37,800 nt of DNA from a virus: positions 1 through 37,800 of the IMG/VR virus record IMGVR_UViG_3300047300_000247; one strand, given 5' to 3'. This document shows positions 1 through 7,759 of the stretch, piece by piece. A program made the translations under genes and the position numbers. Under the pieces are notes generated by a model. The model had not been told where the DNA came from. It saw only the letters and a list, made by a program, of their open reading frames with translations, and did not search any database. The number at the start of each line of letters is the position of its first letter. Positions within the stretch are counted from its first letter, which is position 1.

Positions 1-53
1 ATTATTGAGTACTAAATGTAGTTAATTCAGTAGTAAAAACACTATAGGTAGAG

Positions 54-61
54 AGTATACT
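54..61. promoter_or_regulatory. AGTATACT palindrome, operator-like
   Basis: A perfect 8-bp palindrome in the left control region. The same 8-mer occurs in two other non-coding gaps, 34505-34512 and 37181-37188. ACTATAGG, which abuts the 37181 copy, is found nearby at 41-48. No binding protein is known; a regulatory role is inferred only from placement. Confidence 0.3.
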
Positions 62-246
62 AAGTAGTTGATTTACAAGGGATTTCCCTGTAGAAAAAAG
101 AAAAAGAAATTTACAGAGAAAAAGGAGAGAGTAAGTGATTACTAACTTGCTATAAAAATGTGTTATAAAGTACACAATTTTAGAGGTTTGTACACAATAA
201 GAAACCCTATATAACTAAAAGTTATGTCTATATAACAAAAAAATAC

Positions 247-275
247 TTGACAAAATTTAAAAGGTGTGGTATAAT
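247..275 (+). promoter_or_regulatory. Sigma70 extended -10 promoter, first late operon
   Basis: The sequence shows TTGACA (247-252), a 17-bp spacer ending in TGG, then TATAAT (270-275). Both hexamers match consensus exactly and the TGn adds the extended -10. Transcription would start near 282 and run into the terminase, methyltransferase and portal genes, leaving a structured leader of about 160 nt. Confidence 0.88.
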
Positions 276-282
276 AATTGTA

Positions 283-353
283 CTTAAGAGAAAACTTCTA
301 ATCTGTGCTCTTAAGCCTTGTTAGAGACAACAAATAATAGACTATCTGTTATT
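283..353 (+). promoter_or_regulatory. Structured 5' leader of the late transcript
   Basis: Three successive stem-loops lie directly after the predicted start site: CTTAAGAG (283-290) with CTCTTAAG (308-315); TTGTT (318-322) with AACAA (329-333); and AATAATAG (333-340) with CTGTTATT (346-353), the last with one G-U pair. None is followed by a U-tract, so they do not look like terminators. A 5'-terminal hairpin could protect the mRNA or bind a regulator; this is inference. Confidence 0.45.
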
Positions 354-443
354 AGGTTGCTCTAGAGAAAACTTTAAAGAATACTTTAAAGTAAACTAAT
401 TAGTAGCAATTCTCTTCTTGTCTAAGAAGGTAAAGGATAATTA

Positions 444-845
444 ATGGATATTGTCGATAAGCCAAAGGCTAAGAGAGGTCGTCCTCGTAAAGCTGATATA
501 CAAGCTTATAAGAAGCCTGGCAAAGTAGGCAGACCAGTAGGTGATACTGGACGAATACAAGAATTAAAAGCAAGATTGTTAGCGACTACTGGTGATAAGG
601 TCATTAACAAGATTGTAGAGATAGCAATGACTGATGGACATCCTGTTCAAGCAGCAGCGTTAAAGATGTGCATAGATCGTGTACTTCCAGTAAGCTACTT
701 TGAAAAGGATAAGAATACTAATGCGAGACCTTCAGTTAACATTACGATCACTGGTGTCGGTGGTGAAACGATTATCAGTGGCTCTGACACTAACGATAGT
801 GATATTGAGTTTACAGACGTGGAGTACGTGGAAGATGGCGAATAA
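444..845 (+). CDS. Putative terminase small subunit, AT-hook-like
   Basis: A 133-residue basic protein upstream of the large terminase. The N-terminus carries two GRP-core motifs resembling AT-hooks (GRPRK near residues 12-16 and GRPVG near 29-33), which would contact AT-rich DNA. The middle is helical (ELKARLLATTGDKVINKIVEIA) and the C-terminus is acidic. TerS proteins bind the packaging site and load DNA into TerL, and are commonly found two genes or fewer upstream. An AAGGA ribosome site precedes the ATG by 6 nt. The assignment rests on position and DNA-binding character, not a diagnostic motif, so another DNA-binding protein remains possible. The last 11 nt overlap the next gene. Confidence 0.6.
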   Translation: MDIVDKPKAKRGRPRKADIQAYKKPGKVGRPVGDTGRIQELKARLLATTGDKVINKIVEIAMTDGHPVQAAALKMCIDRVLPVSYFEKDKNTNARPSVNITITGVGGETIISGSDTNDSDIEFTDVEYVEDGE

Positions 846-1365
846 TACCGAGAATAATAAAAGACTAATAAGAGAGTATTTAGAGGCTAAAGGCTTTCCT
901 GATAACGCTATCCCGGCTATTATGGGTAACATTGAGGTAGAGACTGGTGGTACGTTTGACTACAAAGAAAAACAAAAAGGCAGAGGCAAAGCTGTTGGTT
1001 TATTCCAGTTTGATCCTCAAGGCGGTAAATATCAGGATTACAAAAAATACTTAGGTAAGTATAAAGATAATATGTTCCAACAAATTGACTATGTTTGGGA
1101 TACTATGTATGGCGATCGTCAACACGTTATTGGCTCAGGTAATGCTAAAAAACTTCGCGATTCTTTTGAAAACGACACTCCTGATATTATTGCTAGAAAT
1201 TTTTCAGATATCTGGCTGAAGCCTAGTAAACCACACATGGAACGTAGATTAGAAGCAACGCAAGCATATCTACCACCTGCTCAAGAAGAAAAACCTTTTA
1301 TGTCTAGAGATGAACTTTTTGGTGGTTTTGATTATCTTAAAAATATGTTTGGTTTTGGTAAGTGA
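835..1365 (+). CDS. Phage tail lysozyme-like protein
   Basis: A 176-residue protein. The ATG at 835, inside the end of the preceding gene, is chosen because the frame upstream of it encodes only sequence overlapping that gene. Residues about 8-65 resemble the phage tail lysozyme domain: a helix with NAIPAIMGNIEVETGG followed by GLFQFDP, where an early Glu in IEVE would be catalytic, as in goose-type or tail lysozymes. Such enzymes cut peptidoglycan, either during DNA entry as virion parts or at lysis. Its position between the two terminase subunits is odd for either role; the dedicated holin/DUF5675 pair lies at 22.3-23.1 kb. A virion-associated entry hydrolase is my preferred reading. Confidence 0.6.
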   Translation: MANNTENNKRLIREYLEAKGFPDNAIPAIMGNIEVETGGTFDYKEKQKGRGKAVGLFQFDPQGGKYQDYKKYLGKYKDNMFQQIDYVWDTMYGDRQHVIGSGNAKKLRDSFENDTPDIIARNFSDIWLKPSKPHMERRLEATQAYLPPAQEEKPFMSRDELFGGFDYLKNMFGFGK

Positions 1366-2627
1366 GCGAACAAAAGAAATTAAACTTTGAGTTATTACCT
1401 TGGCAACAGAAAGTCTTTGGTGATAAAACACGATTTAAAGTAATTGTAGCAGGTCGCCGTTGTGGTAAATCAAGATTATCTGCTGTATCGTTACTTGTAG
1501 AAGGTTTGAAGTGTCCTAAAGGATCAGCAGTGATGTATGTTGCTCCTACACAAGGACAAGCAAGACAGATTATTTGGGATCTCTTATTAGATCTTGGTAG
1601 AGATATCATTGCTAGTTCTCATGTGAACAACATGGACATTACTTTGATTAATGGAGCTAAGATATATGTTCGAGGATCTGATCGCCCTGACACTCTTCGC
1701 GGCGTGTCTCTTACTTATTTGGTATTAGACGAAGTAGCCGACATTAAAGAAGAGACTTGGGAGAAAGTCTTACGTGCTGCGTTATCTGATAAACAAGGAC
1801 GTGCACTATTTATTGGTACACCAAAGGGTCGTAACTGGTTCTTTGATATGTATAACTTAGGAGAGAGTGGCTCAGACGATGAATGGAAGTCTTGGCACTT
1901 TACTACTAAGGATAACCCATTAATCAATCCTAAAGAAATTGAAAATGCTAAGAAGACTTTATCAAGCTTCTCATTCAAACAAGAGTATGAAGCTTCTTTC
2001 GATAATGCAGGTTCTGGTGTTTTTAAAGATGAGTGGATCAAGTACGGTAAAGAGCCTCAATATGGTTCTTACTATATCGCTGTTGACTTAGCAGGCTTTG
2101 AAGATGTTGCTAAGGCTTCAGGCACTAAGAGAAAGCTAGACGAAACAGCTATCTCTGTAGTAAAAGTAACAGAAGAAGGTAAGTGGTTTGTCGATAAGAT
2201 AGAACATGGTCGATGGGATATTAAAGAGACTGCTCTTAAGATCATTACATTGATTAGAGATTATCAGCCGCTTGCAATTGGTATTGAACGTGGTGCTCTT
2301 AAGAATGCTGTGTTGCCATACTTAAGTGATTTGATGCGTAAGAATAACATCTATGCTCATATCGAGGACTTAACGCATGGTAATAAGAAGAAATCTGATC
2401 GTATCGTATGGGCACTACAAGGACGGTTTGAGCATGGTCGTATTGAGCTAAATAAAGAAGGTGATTGGGGTGACTTCATCGATCAACTGTTGATGTTCCC
2501 TACTCCACAAGTGCATGATGACTTGATTGACTCTTTAGCTTATATTGATCAATTAGCTATTACATCATACTTTGCAGATGATGAAGATGATGGTGTTGAA
2601 CCTTTAGATTTTATAAGTGGGTACTAA
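1362..2627 (+). CDS. terL: Terminase large subunit (packaging ATPase/nuclease)
   Basis: A 421-residue TerL, the motor that pumps DNA into the prohead and cuts it. The ATPase domain shows Walker A GRRCGKS (31-37) and Walker B LVLDE (120-124), and a GTPKG segment near 152-156 suits the coupling motif. The C-terminal RNase H-like nuclease shows YIAVDLAG (Asp 242), GIERG (Glu 309) and HDDLID (385-390) as the metal-binding acids. All key residues look intact. Translation starts at a GTG overlapping the previous stop by 4 nt (GTGA), so it is probably coupled. Length is slightly short for the family but complete. Confidence 0.95.
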   Translation: MSEQKKLNFELLPWQQKVFGDKTRFKVIVAGRRCGKSRLSAVSLLVEGLKCPKGSAVMYVAPTQGQARQIIWDLLLDLGRDIIASSHVNNMDITLINGAKIYVRGSDRPDTLRGVSLTYLVLDEVADIKEETWEKVLRAALSDKQGRALFIGTPKGRNWFFDMYNLGESGSDDEWKSWHFTTKDNPLINPKEIENAKKTLSSFSFKQEYEASFDNAGSGVFKDEWIKYGKEPQYGSYYIAVDLAGFEDVAKASGTKRKLDETAISVVKVTEEGKWFVDKIEHGRWDIKETALKIITLIRDYQPLAIGIERGALKNAVLPYLSDLMRKNNIYAHIEDLTHGNKKKSDRIVWALQGRFEHGRIELNKEGDWGDFIDQLLMFPTPQVHDDLIDSLAYIDQLAITSYFADDEDDGVEPLDFISGY

Positions 2628-2628
2628 T

Positions 2629-3327
2629 ATGAGTATTGTAACAAAACTATTTCCAGAGATTGCTGACGTAGCTTCAGGTGCTGCTAAGAAGTTATTTGAT
2701 GCTGCTCCTTCTAAAGTAGAACTACCCCCTGCAGAGAACTCAAGATTAACTCAGATTGTAGGTACAACTTCTACATACGAGAAAGCATATAAACTATTAG
2801 ATGACTTAGGCGTTCCTGGTGATCGTCTAGACTTCGGTGCAGGATTAGGTGTTGGTGCTCAAAAGGTAGGTGCAATGACTTATGAGCCGTTCCCTCCTCC
2901 TAACTTTAAACCTGACTTCCAATCTCCTGATGAAATCCCTAGTGATTCATTCAGTGCTGTTACTAACTTTAACGTACTTAATGTAGTGCCTAAAGAGACA
3001 CGTGATGAGATTGTACAAAACATTGGACGTATTCTAAAGCCTGAAGGTACAGCTATTATCACAACTCGTGGTAAAGACGTATTAAATGCTAAAGGTACTC
3101 CAGGTAATGAGCCTATGTCTCTTATCATTGGTAAGGGTGATAAAGCACGTTATCAAAAAGGATTTACACAAAAAGAATTACAAGAATACATCCAAGAAAC
3201 ATTAGGATCAGGTTTTGCAGTTAAGCCTGTTAAGCTAGGTGCTGCAGGTGTGCAGATTAAGAAGCTACCTATGGAGTACGAAGACATTACTGCATCAACT
3301 CTACCACAACCATTAGAAGGACTATAA
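2629..3327 (+). CDS. Class I SAM-dependent methyltransferase-like protein
   Basis: A 232-residue protein starting at ATG 2629; a GTG four codons earlier (2617) overlaps TerL and is less likely. The Rossmann-type motifs run in order: motif I DFGAGLGVGAQ, a YEPFP segment where motif II is expected, motif IV-like FNVLNVVP, and a post-IV helix then ILKPEGTAIITTRG. This resembles small-molecule or protein methyltransferases. I see no NPPY-type motif, so DNA N6-adenine methylation is not indicated. The first about 60 residues are a separate helical, Pro-containing stretch. The gene sits between TerL and portal, where morphogenesis genes are usually contiguous. The substrate is unknown. Confidence 0.7.
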   Translation: MSIVTKLFPEIADVASGAAKKLFDAAPSKVELPPAENSRLTQIVGTTSTYEKAYKLLDDLGVPGDRLDFGAGLGVGAQKVGAMTYEPFPPPNFKPDFQSPDEIPSDSFSAVTNFNVLNVVPKETRDEIVQNIGRILKPEGTAIITTRGKDVLNAKGTPGNEPMSLIIGKGDKARYQKGFTQKELQEYIQETLGSGFAVKPVKLGAAGVQIKKLPMEYEDITASTLPQPLEGL

Positions 3328-3328
3328 G

Positions 3329-5296
3329 ATGGACGAAAGATACGAAGAAATTGAACCAGTAGCGGAAGCAGAACAAGAACTAGTTCAGTTTGTTGTTGAG
3401 AAGTGTACTGCATGGCGTGATCATCGTAATACAAACCATTTAGATAAGTGGGAACAGTATGAACGCTTATTCATGGGTCAGTGGTCTGCAGAAGATAAAG
3501 CTCGTGAATCAGAAAGATCACGTATTGTAACACCTGCTCTACAGCAAGCGATTGAAGGTAAGCAAGCAGAAATCTCTGAAGCTATCTTTGGACGTGGTGA
3601 ATGGTTTGATATTCAAGACGATCGTCAAGATCAAGATAGGACAGATGTAGAAGCTGTGCGTCTACAGATGCATGAGGACTTCAAGTTTAGTAAAGTTAAG
3701 AAGTCTATCGATAACATCATTCTATTGGCTGAGATCTATGGTACAGGTATCGGTGAAATCATTGTAGAAGAAAAGAATATCTACTCACCTGCTACACAAG
3801 CTATCCCAGGAAACACAAACGCTGCTGCTATCGGTGTGATCGAGAAGACACACTTCATGGTTGGTTTGAATCCAGTATTGCCGACTAACTTCTTAATTGA
3901 TCCTAATGCATTGTCTGTTGATACTGCTCTAGGTGTTGCGATTGAAGAACAAGTATCATTACACGTTATCATTGAAGGTATGATGAAAGGTTTGTACCGC
4001 AAGTGTGACGTAGGCACAAGCAATGCCAATGACGTATTAGATACGACAAGCGATGACGTTAAGTATCAAAAAGATAAAGTAGATGTGATTCGTTACTATG
4101 GTTTAGTTCCTCGTGAATACTTATCAGGTATTGAAGAAGAGGATGTAGTTGATTTATTCTCTGAAGAAGCTGAAGACTATCAAGACATGGTAGAAGCTAT
4201 TATCGTTATTGCTGACGGTAAACATCTTCTTAAAGCAGAAGAATCACCTTACATGATGAAGGATCGTCCTGTAATAGCATATCAAGCTGATTCACTTCCA
4301 GGAAGCTTCTGGGGTCGCGGTACAGCAGAAAAAGGTTACAATATGCAAAAGGCGATGGATGCACAAGTACGTGCCCATTTAGATTCTTTAGCATTGACTA
4401 CAGCACCTATGATGGCGATGGACGCTACTCGCTTACCTCGTGGTGCTAAATACGAAGTTAAAGCCGGTAAGAACTTATTGGTTAACGGTAATCCTAATGA
4501 GATCATGATGCCATTTAAGTTTGGTGTTACTGATCCGGGTAATCTACAGACTGCTTCTACATTCCAAGCCATGTTATTACAAGCAACAGGCACTATGGAC
4601 GCTACAGCAATGCCAGGACAGGTAGCTGCAGGTGAAGCATCAGGTGCAGGCTTATCAATGGCTCTATCAGGCTTGATGAAGAAGAATAAGCGTACCTTGA
4701 TTAACTTCCAAGAAGACTTCTTAGTACCGTTTATTCAGAAAGCTGCTTGGAGATTCATGCAGTTTGATCCTGAAAGATATCCAGTACAGGACTTTAAGTT
4801 CATTCCTTTGTCTACAATGGGTATGGTGGCTCGTGAATACGAACAACAACAGATGGTCGGCTTAATGCAGACTCTAGGAAACTCTCCTATTACTCCTGTA
4901 TTGCTTCAAGGCATCGTAAAATCCTCTAGTTTGTCTAATAGAGAAGAGATTATTGTTGCATTGCAGAAGATGGCTAGTCCTACTCCAGAAGAACAGGCTA
5001 AAAAACAGCTTGAATTAGCCCAAATGCAGGCTCTGGTTGAACGAACTCAAGCCGAGGCAGCCCGTGCTATGGCTGAAGCTCAAAAAGCTCAAGCAGACGC
5101 TGCTAAAGCGATTGAACAAGCTAAGGCTGTAGTGCCTGATTTGCAGATTAAGGCTATGGATGCTATGAAACCTAACGGTGATCTACCTTTAGACTTCAAA
5201 ATGAGGAAAGAAATCGGCAATTTGCTAGTAAAAGAGCAAGATATCGCCTCAAATGAACGCATTGCAGCTATGCAAATGACTAAAAAATTACAATAA
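3329..5296 (+). CDS. Portal (head-tail connector) protein
   Basis: A 655-residue protein placed directly between terminase and scaffold/capsid genes. It would form the dodecameric ring through which DNA enters and leaves the head. The N-terminal half is typical of large podovirus portals (WEQYERLFMGQW, RSRIVTPALQQAIEGKQAEI, ILLAEIYGTGIGEI), with a GSFWGRGTAEKG segment in the middle. The C-terminus has a long Ala/Gln-rich heptad-like helix (AEAARAMAEAQKAQADAAKA), fitting the barrel or crown helix. AAGGA lies 8 nt before the ATG. The call rests on position, size and these segments. Confidence 0.85.
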   Translation: MDERYEEIEPVAEAEQELVQFVVEKCTAWRDHRNTNHLDKWEQYERLFMGQWSAEDKARESERSRIVTPALQQAIEGKQAEISEAIFGRGEWFDIQDDRQDQDRTDVEAVRLQMHEDFKFSKVKKSIDNIILLAEIYGTGIGEIIVEEKNIYSPATQAIPGNTNAAAIGVIEKTHFMVGLNPVLPTNFLIDPNALSVDTALGVAIEEQVSLHVIIEGMMKGLYRKCDVGTSNANDVLDTTSDDVKYQKDKVDVIRYYGLVPREYLSGIEEEDVVDLFSEEAEDYQDMVEAIIVIADGKHLLKAEESPYMMKDRPVIAYQADSLPGSFWGRGTAEKGYNMQKAMDAQVRAHLDSLALTTAPMMAMDATRLPRGAKYEVKAGKNLLVNGNPNEIMMPFKFGVTDPGNLQTASTFQAMLLQATGTMDATAMPGQVAAGEASGAGLSMALSGLMKKNKRTLINFQEDFLVPFIQKAAWRFMQFDPERYPVQDFKFIPLSTMGMVAREYEQQQMVGLMQTLGNSPITPVLLQGIVKSSSLSNREEIIVALQKMASPTPEEQAKKQLELAQMQALVERTQAEAARAMAEAQKAQADAAKAIEQAKAVVPDLQIKAMDAMKPNGDLPLDFKMRKEIGNLLVKEQDIASNERIAAMQMTKKLQ

Positions 5297-5300
5297 AGGC

Positions 5301-5329
5301 TTGACAAAACTCTAATTTTATGCTATAAT
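5301..5329 (+). promoter_or_regulatory. Sigma70 extended -10 promoter, capsid operon
   Basis: TTGACA (5301-5306), a 17-bp spacer ending in TGC, and TATAAT (5324-5329) give a full-consensus extended -10 promoter in the only sizeable gap between portal and scaffold. Transcription should start near 5336 and drive the two small genes, scaffold and capsid up to the terminator at 7694. Confidence 0.9.
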
Positions 5330-5375
5330 ATATCTATTATAACACAGAAAGTAATCTCCGTCAAGGAAAAAGATT

Positions 5376-5621
5376 ATGGATAGAGAACTACAAGACTATT
5401 ACGAGAACAGATTCGGACTATTCGGCACTAAAGGATGGAAAGAACTGATTGAAGACGTAACAAAGATTAAAGAGAGTGTTGATTCCTTACGAGGTGCTGA
5501 CACTTTAGAACAATTGTATTTTAAGAAGGGTGAGTTATCAATCCTTAATTGGATTCTCAACCTAGAAGACTCAAGCAAAGAAGTCTACGATCAGCTTCAA
5601 GAGGAAGCCAAAGATGCCTAG
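5376..5621 (+). CDS. Small conserved-looking phage protein, unknown function
   Basis: An 81-residue acidic, largely helical protein between portal and scaffold. It begins MDRELQDYYENRFGLF, and its C-terminal half is an amphipathic helix. AAGGA precedes the ATG by about 9 nt. It is the first gene after the 5301 promoter and overlaps the next gene by 8 nt, so the two are likely translated together. I recognise no domain. Position suggests a role in head assembly or a companion of portal, but that is inference. Confidence 0.75.
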   Translation: MDRELQDYYENRFGLFGTKGWKELIEDVTKIKESVDSLRGADTLEQLYFKKGELSILNWILNLEDSSKEVYDQLQEEAKDA

Positions 5622-5856
5622 AAGATTGTTTGAGTTTAAATGCACCAGTTGTAATTCTGTCACAGAAAATTTCGTAGATGATACGGTAAAAAAGGTCTTC
5701 TGTGAGGAATGCAAAACGGATACGGCAGAGAGAATCATCTCTCCCTGTGGTATCTACCTTGAACCGTTTAGCGGTCTCCATCCATCGAGTTATGACCGGT
5801 GGAATAGAGTGAGAGCTGAGAAGTTGGCACTGGAGAAGAAGAGAAACGGTGAGTAG
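5614..5856 (+). CDS. Zinc-ribbon protein (FmdB-like)
   Basis: An 80-residue protein with CTSC near residues 10-13 and CEEC near 29-32, the two knuckles of an FmdB-type zinc ribbon, followed by a basic helical tail (WNRVRAEKLALEKKR). Small zinc ribbons of this kind are common next to phage structural genes; their molecular role is not established. It overlaps the previous gene by 8 nt and is followed by a probable terminator hairpin. Confidence 0.75.
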   Translation: MPRRLFEFKCTSCNSVTENFVDDTVKKVFCEECKTDTAERIISPCGIYLEPFSGLHPSSYDRWNRVRAEKLALEKKRNGE

Positions 5857-5858
5857 TG

Positions 5859-5899
5859 GCTCATAAGCAGACGCTCTCTTGACTGCCGAGCTATTTTTT
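5859..5899 (+). terminator. Possible intrinsic terminator/attenuator before scaffold
   Basis: Two stacked stems, GCTC/GAGC (5859-5862 with 5888-5891) and GCAG/CTGC (5867-5870 with 5883-5886), precede TATTTTTT ending at 5899. The loop is large and the outer stem only 4 bp, so this would be weak or partial. If active it would lower read-through from the two small genes into scaffold and capsid, which is counter-intuitive; it could instead act as a processing hairpin. Confidence 0.35.
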
Positions 5900-5935
5900 A
5901 ATTTCCTAGAATCGTAAATACGACAGGAGGACAGT

Positions 5936-6748
5936 ATGGCTGAACTATTTGATCTGGACGAACCAGAGAACAACGAGAACGACAACCAAAACGAAGAACT
6001 TGATAATCAAGAAAACCTTCTAGATGGTGAAGATGAGAATAATCAGGCTCAAACACCTGAGTTACCTGATAAGTATCGTGGTAAATCTCTTGATGAGATT
6101 ATCAGGATGCACCAAGAAGCTGAAAAGTTAATTGGTAGACAGGCACAAGAGGTAGGAGAGACACGTAAACTCGTTGATGATCTGATCAAACAGCAAATCA
6201 ATAAACCTAATGTTGAGCCAGAGGCTAAGCAAGAGATTGATTTTTTTGAAGATCCGAACAAGGCTATTAATCAGGCGATTGATAATCATCCGGCAGTGTT
6301 ATCTGCCAAGCAAGCTGCAGAGCAATCTCGTATTACATCCGCAGTAGCAACGATTGAGAAACAACATCCTGATTATATGGAGGTAGCAAACAGTGCTGAA
6401 TTTGCTGAGTGGGTTAAGGCATCTAAAGTACGTTTGAATTTGTATGCAAGTGCAGTTAACTATGATGTTGACTCCGCTCTAGAACTCTTATCAACTTACA
6501 AGGCGATTAGAGGAGTGTCTCAGGCAAAAGCTGACTCACAGGTGGACGCAACTATCGAAGCTGACAAAGCACAACGTAAACAAAACCTCAAAGCCGCTTC
6601 TGTGCAAACAGGAGGTTCTGGTGAAACGCCTCAGAAGTTTTTCCGTAGGCAAGATATTTTACGTTTAATGATGTATGACCGTGAACGATACCACGCATTA
6701 GAACCTGAGATTCGTCAGGCTTATGCAGAAGGTAGAGTTAAAGGTTAA
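5936..6748 (+). CDS. Capsid scaffolding protein
   Basis: A 270-residue, acidic, helix-rich protein immediately before the major capsid gene. The N-terminus is Asn/Glu/Asp-rich and disordered, followed by a recognisable scaffold-like segment (LPDKYRGKSLDEIIRMHQEA, then EKLIGRQAQEVGE) and a basic C-terminal part (KFFRRQD, RVKG) of the sort that contacts capsid subunits. Scaffolds guide prohead assembly and then leave. An AGGAGGACAG ribosome site lies 4-5 nt upstream of the ATG, strong for this genome. No protease motif is visible. Confidence 0.85.
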   Translation: MAELFDLDEPENNENDNQNEELDNQENLLDGEDENNQAQTPELPDKYRGKSLDEIIRMHQEAEKLIGRQAQEVGETRKLVDDLIKQQINKPNVEPEAKQEIDFFEDPNKAINQAIDNHPAVLSAKQAAEQSRITSAVATIEKQHPDYMEVANSAEFAEWVKASKVRLNLYASAVNYDVDSALELLSTYKAIRGVSQAKADSQVDATIEADKAQRKQNLKAASVQTGGSGETPQKFFRRQDILRLMMYDRERYHALEPEIRQAYAEGRVKG

Positions 6749-6776
6749 TACTCTAACTTTATAAGGAAATTTAAAA

Positions 6777-7682
6777 ATGGCTTTAGGTACTAATCATCAA
6801 ACAATCACTACAGCAGCTAAGTTTATCCCTGAGTTGTGGAGTGACGAGGTCGTAGCAACTTACAAGAAGAATTTGGTTGCTGCTAATTTAATCAAGAAGA
6901 TGAACTTCAAAGGTAAGAAAGGTGATTCAATTCACATTCCTAAACCTGGTCGTGGTTCTGCAAACGCAAAAGCTGCTTCTACTCAAGTTACATTGAATAC
7001 AGATACAGCTACTGAAGTTATCGTTAACATTGATCAACACTGGGAATACTCAATCTTGATCGAAGACATCACTGAAGCACAAGCTTTGGCTTCTATGCGT
7101 CAATTCTACACAGACGATGCAGGCTATGCATTGGCTCGTAAAGTTGATAGCTCTTTGCTAGAGTTAGGTCGTGGTGTTAACGGTGGTGACGGTACAAACG
7201 CTTACACTGGTGCTTATAGTGGTGCTGACGGTACTACTGCTTACACTGGTACAGCAGGTGCGTTGACTGACGCAGCTATCCGCCGTTCTATCCAACGTTT
7301 GGATGACAGCGATACACCTATGGATGGTCGTTTCTTGATCGTTCCTCCATCAACACGTAACACATTGATGGGTATCGCACGTTTCACTGAGCAAGCTTTC
7401 GTTGGTGAGACTGGCGCAGGCAACACAATCCGCAATGGCGAAATCGGTAACGTATACGGTGTACCTGTATTCGTAACTTCTAACGCTGACGCGGCTGCTG
7501 ACGGCGATCGTATCTGCTTGTTAGGTCACCGTGACTTCGCGGTATTGGCTGAACAAATGGCTATCCGTACACAAACTCAGTACAAGCAAGAGTGGCTTGG
7601 TACATTGTTCACTGCTGACACATTGTTCGGCGTGAAAGAGTTGCGTGACGGTGCTGCTGTTGCGTTGGCTGTACCACAGTAA
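6777..7682 (+). CDS. Major capsid protein
   Basis: A 301-residue protein in the canonical place after scaffold and before a strong terminator. The N-terminus (TTAAKFIPELWSDEV, then KNLVAANLIKKMNF) and middle (TEVIVNIDQHWEYSILIEDI) resemble P22/HK97-fold coat proteins of podoviruses. It contains repeated GxDGT loops (NGGDGTNAYTG, GADGTTAYTG). Codon choice differs visibly from its neighbours: TTG for Leu, and GGT, CGT and AAC are favoured, as expected for the most highly expressed gene. An AAGGAAA ribosome site precedes the ATG. Confidence 0.92.
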   Translation: MALGTNHQTITTAAKFIPELWSDEVVATYKKNLVAANLIKKMNFKGKKGDSIHIPKPGRGSANAKAASTQVTLNTDTATEVIVNIDQHWEYSILIEDITEAQALASMRQFYTDDAGYALARKVDSSLLELGRGVNGGDGTNAYTGAYSGADGTTAYTGTAGALTDAAIRRSIQRLDDSDTPMDGRFLIVPPSTRNTLMGIARFTEQAFVGETGAGNTIRNGEIGNVYGVPVFVTSNADAAADGDRICLLGHRDFAVLAEQMAIRTQTQYKQEWLGTLFTADTLFGVKELRDGAAVALAVPQ

Positions 7683-7693
7683 TAGCTAGACTG

Positions 7694-7719
7694 ATCCCTC
7701 TTCGGAGGGGTCTTTCTTA
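7694..7719 (+). terminator. Intrinsic terminator with UUCG loop after capsid gene
   Basis: GATCCCTC (7694-7701) pairs with GAGGGGTC (7706-7713; one T-G pair) around a TTCG tetraloop, followed by TTTCTT (7714-7719). This is a compact, very stable hairpin just after the capsid stop codon. The broken U-tract suggests partial termination, allowing some read-through to the fibre genes. Confidence 0.8.
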
Positions 7720-7759
7720 AGGGCTCTACGGAGTCTTTAATAAAGACAAGGAGTTTCAA

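Larger units (their letters stand above)
1..443. other. Left non-coding control region
   Basis: No credible gene is visible here. The region is very AT-rich and contains an AGTATACT palindrome (54-61), two direct copies of GTACACAAT 20 bp apart (170-178, 190-198), a small inverted repeat ATAACT/AGTTAT (211-225), a consensus sigma70 promoter (247-275) and a leader of stacked hairpins (283-353). Two copies of ACTTTAAAG follow at 371-379 and 383-391. Together with the non-coding right end it would form a divergent control and possibly origin or packaging region if the molecule is circular or terminally redundant; that closure is inferred. Confidence 0.7.

Noticed and set aside
33-55. T7-promoter-like ACACTATAGG...AGAGAG
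   Set aside because: Only CACTATAGG and following purines match; the upstream T7 recognition part is absent and no phage-type RNA polymerase gene is present.
700-834. N-terminal extension of the lysozyme-like gene
   Set aside because: It overlaps the TerS gene throughout and adds an unrelated hydrophobic stretch; ATG 835 gives a natural domain start.
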